This document shows, piece after piece, positions 5,394-7,814 of a stretch of 7,814 nucleotides of DNA. The notes under the pieces were generated by a model. It worked only from the letters and a program-made list of their open reading frames with translations. It ran no database searches and was not told the DNA's origin. A program made the position numbers and the translations under genes. The stretch covers positions 1 to 7,814 of the forward strand of contig DASYYE010000364.1 of assembly GCA_035946955.1 (NCBI GenBank), written 5' to 3'. Numbering within the stretch: position 1 is the stretch's first letter; each line of letters opens with the position of its first letter. The stretch comes from DASYYE01 sp035946955. Lineage in GTDB: Bacteria > Actinomycetota > Actinomycetes > Streptosporangiales > Streptosporangiaceae.

Positions 5394-7040
5394 TCAGGGC
5401 TGGCCCGTTTCCTCCGGCATGTCTTCGAGCGGGTCTTCGTCGTGGCCCTGGGCTTCGGGGGAGAGCGGGAGGGTAATGCGGAACGTGGCGCCCGACCCCG
5501 ATGAGGTATCCAGGCTGACCGTCCCGTCGTGGGCGCTGACCAGCGCCGCGACAATGGCGAGCCCGAGTCCTGTGCCGCCGGTGCGGCGGTTGCGGGCCTG
5601 GTCGCCGCGGTAGAAGCGCTCGAACACGCGCTCGGCCTGTTCCGCACTCAGGCCGGGTCCCCGGTCTGCCACTTCCAGGACCGCGGACGGTCCAGGGACG
5701 CTGCCGTTGTGGTATCCGAGGGCGGCGTCGTGCTGCCTGGTGAGCACGCGCACGGTCACTGGCGTGCCTGGCGGCGTATGGGTGAGGGCGTTGCTCATCA
5801 GGTTGCCGACCACCTGACGGAGCCGGGGTTCGTCGCCGAGGACGATGGGTGCGGTGCCCGGGTCGACGCTCAGCGTGATATCCCGGTCGGGCGCGACGGT
5901 CCCCGCGTCCTGGACCGCGTCGACGGCGAGCGTGACCAGGTCGACAGGGCGGCGCTCGAGGGGGCGTTGCTGGTCCAGCCGGGCGAGCAGGAGCAGGTCT
6001 TCGACCAGGCCGCCCATGCGGGCCGACTCCCGCTCCACCCGTTCCATGATCCGGTCGACCTCCGGGCCGGCGAGCCCCCCGGCCTCGCCGCCACGCTGCC
6101 GGTAGTACTCGGCATAGCCGCGGACCACGGTCACAGGTGTCCGCAGTTCATGGCTGGCATCGGCGACAAAACGCCGCATCTTTTCCTCGGACGCCCTGGC
6201 GGCGGCCTCGGAGCGTGCGGCGGCCCGGAAGGCGGTCTCGATCTGGGTGAGCATCGCGTTCAGGGACCGGCCGAGCCGCCCAACCTCGGTCGCGGGGTCG
6301 CGCTCGGGCACGCGCTGAGTCAGGTCGCCGGAGGCGATCTTCCCGGCCGTGGTCTCGATGTCAGCCAGGGGTTGCAGGCTGCTGCGCACGATCGCGATCC
6401 CGGCCATGGCCAGCCCGGTCAGCACCACGGCACTCACGATCACATCGATGCGCACCAGCCTGCCCAAGGTGTTGTAGACCCCCGTCAAGTCATAGCCGGT
6501 GACGGCCAGCCCGGAAACCGTGATCGGTGCGATGAGTGACTCGGGGGAGCTGACCTGCAGCCGGATGGGGATGGCGAGGACGCGCCACTGACCCGACCCT
6601 GACAGGGCAGGTACCGTCGTGGCCTGGCCGGGGTGCTGGGCCAGCCAGCGCAAGGAGGGCACTATCGCCGGCCCGGGAATGGTGCGCTGCGCCCCGACAC
6701 CGCTGACCGTGCGCCACATCGGCCTTGGGTGGCCGCTCGACCCAGGCACCCAGTCGAGCGCCCACCCGGACGGGCCAGCCGACGGGCAGTTCGGCAACGA
6801 CCCGGTCAGGCAGCCGATCACCTGGGAGCGCCCAAATCCATCCCCGACAACCACGAGGTTGCCATCGGCCTGGCCCAGCAGGTACGTGCGCAGGAACGAG
6901 ACCCCTGCCACGCTGATGGCCGCCAGTGCGATGGTGACCAGGGCCAGCACCGCCGTGATGAGCTTGATCCGCAAGGGGACGCGGCCCATCCGCTGCTGGG
7001 TGGCCTCCCAGTTCCGGCGGAGCTCACTCCGGACAGCCAT
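5394..7040 (-). CDS. Sensor histidine kinase of a two-component system (PhoR/TcrY-like)
   Basis: A 548-residue inner-membrane sensor. Layout: short cytoplasmic N-terminus, membrane helix about 25-48, extracytoplasmic sensor domain about 50-196, second membrane helix about 198-218, HAMP linker about 219-271 (SSLQPLADIETTAGKIASGDL), short coiled region, and HisKA with FVADASHELRTP and phospho-acceptor His297. The ATPase domain has the N-box NLMSNALTHTP (413-423), the G1 box ADRGPGLS (458-465), the F-box FERFYRG and the G2 box GGTGLGLAI (488-496). All catalytic boxes look intact. The only cysteines, Cys77 and Cys85, are both in the sensor domain. The tail after 530 is acidic. AGGAG lies 7 nt before ATG and just after the regulator's stop, with 14 bp between the genes, so the pair forms one operon. 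It converges on the kinase gene to its left with a 14-bp gap. The closest families I recall are mycobacterial PhoR and TcrY. The signal is unknown. Confidence 0.95.
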   Translation of the reverse strand: MAVRSELRRNWEATQQRMGRVPLRIKLITAVLALVTIALAAISVAGVSFLRTYLLGQADGNLVVVGDGFGRSQVIGCLTGSLPNCPSAGPSGWALDWVPGSSGHPRPMWRTVSGVGAQRTIPGPAIVPSLRWLAQHPGQATTVPALSGSGQWRVLAIPIRLQVSSPESLIAPITVSGLAVTGYDLTGVYNTLGRLVRIDVIVSAVVLTGLAMAGIAIVRSSLQPLADIETTAGKIASGDLTQRVPERDPATEVGRLGRSLNAMLTQIETAFRAAARSEAAARASEEKMRRFVADASHELRTPVTVVRGYAEYYRQRGGEAGGLAGPEVDRIMERVERESARMGGLVEDLLLLARLDQQRPLERRPVDLVTLAVDAVQDAGTVAPDRDITLSVDPGTAPIVLGDEPRLRQVVGNLMSNALTHTPPGTPVTVRVLTRQHDAALGYHNGSVPGPSAVLEVADRGPGLSAEQAERVFERFYRGDQARNRRTGGTGLGLAIVAALVSAHDGTVSLDTSSGSGATFRITLPLSPEAQGHDEDPLEDMPEETGQP

Positions 7041-7054
7041 GACCGCGCTCCTGG

Positions 7055-7786
7055 TCAGGAGGGGAGCCTCAGCACGTAGCCGACACCCCGGAGGGTGTGG
7101 ATGAGCCGTGGCTCGTTGCTGTCCACCTTGCGCCGCAGCACCGACACGTAGGACTCCACGATCCCGGTGTCGCCGCGGAAGTCGTAGTCCCAGACATGGT
7201 CGAGGATCTGCACCTTGGACAGCACCCGGTTGGCATTGCCCATGAAGTACCGCAGCAGTTTGAACTCAGTGGGGGACAGGGAGACTGGCTGCCCCGCGCG
7301 CCACACTTCGTGGCTGTCCTCGTCGAGTTCCAAGTCGGCGAAGGACAGGCGTGGTGAGGGCTCGGCGCCGTCTCCCCGGGTCCGGCGCAGCACCGCCCGG
7401 ATGCGGGCGATCACTTCTTCCAGGCTGAACGGCTTGGTCACGTAGTCGTCGCCGCCGAGGGTGAGGCCGCGGATCTTGTCCTCGGTCGCGTCCCGGGCGG
7501 TCAGGAAGACCACGGGGATGTGGTCACCGCCACCTCGCAGCCGCCGGACCACATCGAACCCGTCCATGTCCGGCAGCATGATGTCCAGGACCACGAGGTC
7601 GGGCCGGTGGCGCTGGGCCAGTTGCACAGCCTGTGTCCCGGCGTCGGCCGTGATCACCTCGAAGCCGGCGTAGCGGAGGCTGGCGGCCAGCAGTTCGAGG
7701 ATGTTCGGTTCGTCCTCGACAACCAGCAGCCGCGCCTCAGGCAGCTTGTGGCCGGCGGCCGCCGGAGTGCTCATGCTGGAGATCAT
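7055..7786 (-). CDS. OmpR-family response regulator (PhoP/TcrX-like)
   Basis: 243 residues. The receiver domain (about 17-135) has the acidic pair Glu24/Asp25, phospho-acceptor Asp68 in VVLDIMLPDMDG, switch Thr96 in FLTARD and Lys118 in YVTKPFSLEE. The winged-helix DNA-binding domain (about 145-240) has the typical SLSPTEFKLLRYF, VLSKVQILDHVW, the recognition helix around GIVESYVSVLRRK and HTLRGVGYVLR. The linker and the segments DELDEDSHEVWRAGQPVSLSPTEF-like run closely along mycobacterial PhoP/TcrX. It should be phosphorylated by the kinase encoded just downstream and bind tandem half-sites as a dimer. I keep ATG 7786 because AGGTTGAG lies about 5 nt upstream. ATG 7774 (starting MSTPAAAG) is also possible but has no visible ribosome binding site. 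Target genes cannot be read from this window, except possibly its own promoter. Confidence 0.95.
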   Translation of the reverse strand: MISSMSTPAAAGHKLPEARLLVVEDEPNILELLAASLRYAGFEVITADAGTQAVQLAQRHRPDLVVLDIMLPDMDGFDVVRRLRGGGDHIPVVFLTARDATEDKIRGLTLGGDDYVTKPFSLEEVIARIRAVLRRTRGDGAEPSPRLSFADLELDEDSHEVWRAGQPVSLSPTEFKLLRYFMGNANRVLSKVQILDHVWDYDFRGDTGIVESYVSVLRRKVDSNEPRLIHTLRGVGYVLRLPS

Positions 7787-7796
7787 GCCGACTCAA

Positions 7797-7814
7797 CCTG
7801 AACGTTCCCTGAAC
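7797..7814 (-). promoter_or_regulatory. 7-bp direct repeat at 11-bp spacing upstream of the response regulator
   Basis: On the - strand GTTCAGG (7814-7808) is repeated as GTTCAGG (7803-7797), exactly 11 bp on, starting 10 bp before the regulator's ATG at 7786. Two 7-bp boxes with a 4-bp spacer is the layout reported for PhoP-type dimers. GAACGTTC (7800-7807), a short palindrome, overlaps it. The window ends here, so further copies or the promoter may lie outside. Confidence 0.4.

Noticed and set aside
5529..6539. 336-codon open frame on the + strand opposite the sensor kinase
   Set aside because: It is antisense to an unmistakable histidine kinase with all catalytic boxes. Its translation is His/Gly/Arg-rich without motifs.

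Overview
The window is GC-rich throughout, with codon third positions dominated by G and C, GTG and TTG starts, and protein families typical of actinomycetes. These include an actinobacterial-style low-molecular-weight tyrosine phosphatase, a fructosamine-kinase homologue and a PhoP/TcrX-like two-component pair. It looks like chromosomal DNA from a high-GC actinobacterium. The genus cannot be fixed from this alone. I see no transposase, integrase, phage gene or CRISPR array.

Left part (1-1500, + strand): the C-terminal end of an L-asparaginase enters from the left edge. It is followed after 50 bp by a PPC/DUF296-domain protein with a TTG start. A 214-bp intergenic stretch with a perfect 8-bp hairpin comes next, then a very small MazG-like nucleotide pyrophosphohydrolase.

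Middle (1388-3800, - strand): hairpins separate the MazG-like gene from a convergent gene for a large soluble protein that I cannot assign to a function (582 aa from the preferred start). Its roughly 460-bp upstream region holds four short boxes phased exactly 11 bp apart, a pattern often bound by OmpR- or SARP-type winged-helix regulators. Upstream again, on the same strand, is a complete tRNA-Lys(CTT).

Right part (3900-7814): on the + strand, a low-molecular-weight phosphatase and a fructosamine-kinase-family kinase overlap by four bases (GTGA), so they look translationally coupled. From what is known of these two families, they could form a protein-deglycation pair: the phosphatase acting on sugar-phosphate adducts and the kinase acting on ketoamines. 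A perfect 10-bp inverted repeat spans the phosphatase start codon. Convergent to this pair, on the - strand, is a response regulator/sensor kinase operon (regulator first, 14-bp gap). Its upstream edge, cut by the window end, carries a 7-bp direct repeat at 11-bp spacing that could be an autoregulatory site.

Overall the gene content is mostly ordinary actinobacterial housekeeping and regulation. The less ordinary items are the phased repeats, the start-codon dyad, the unassigned 582-aa protein and the deglycation gene pair.
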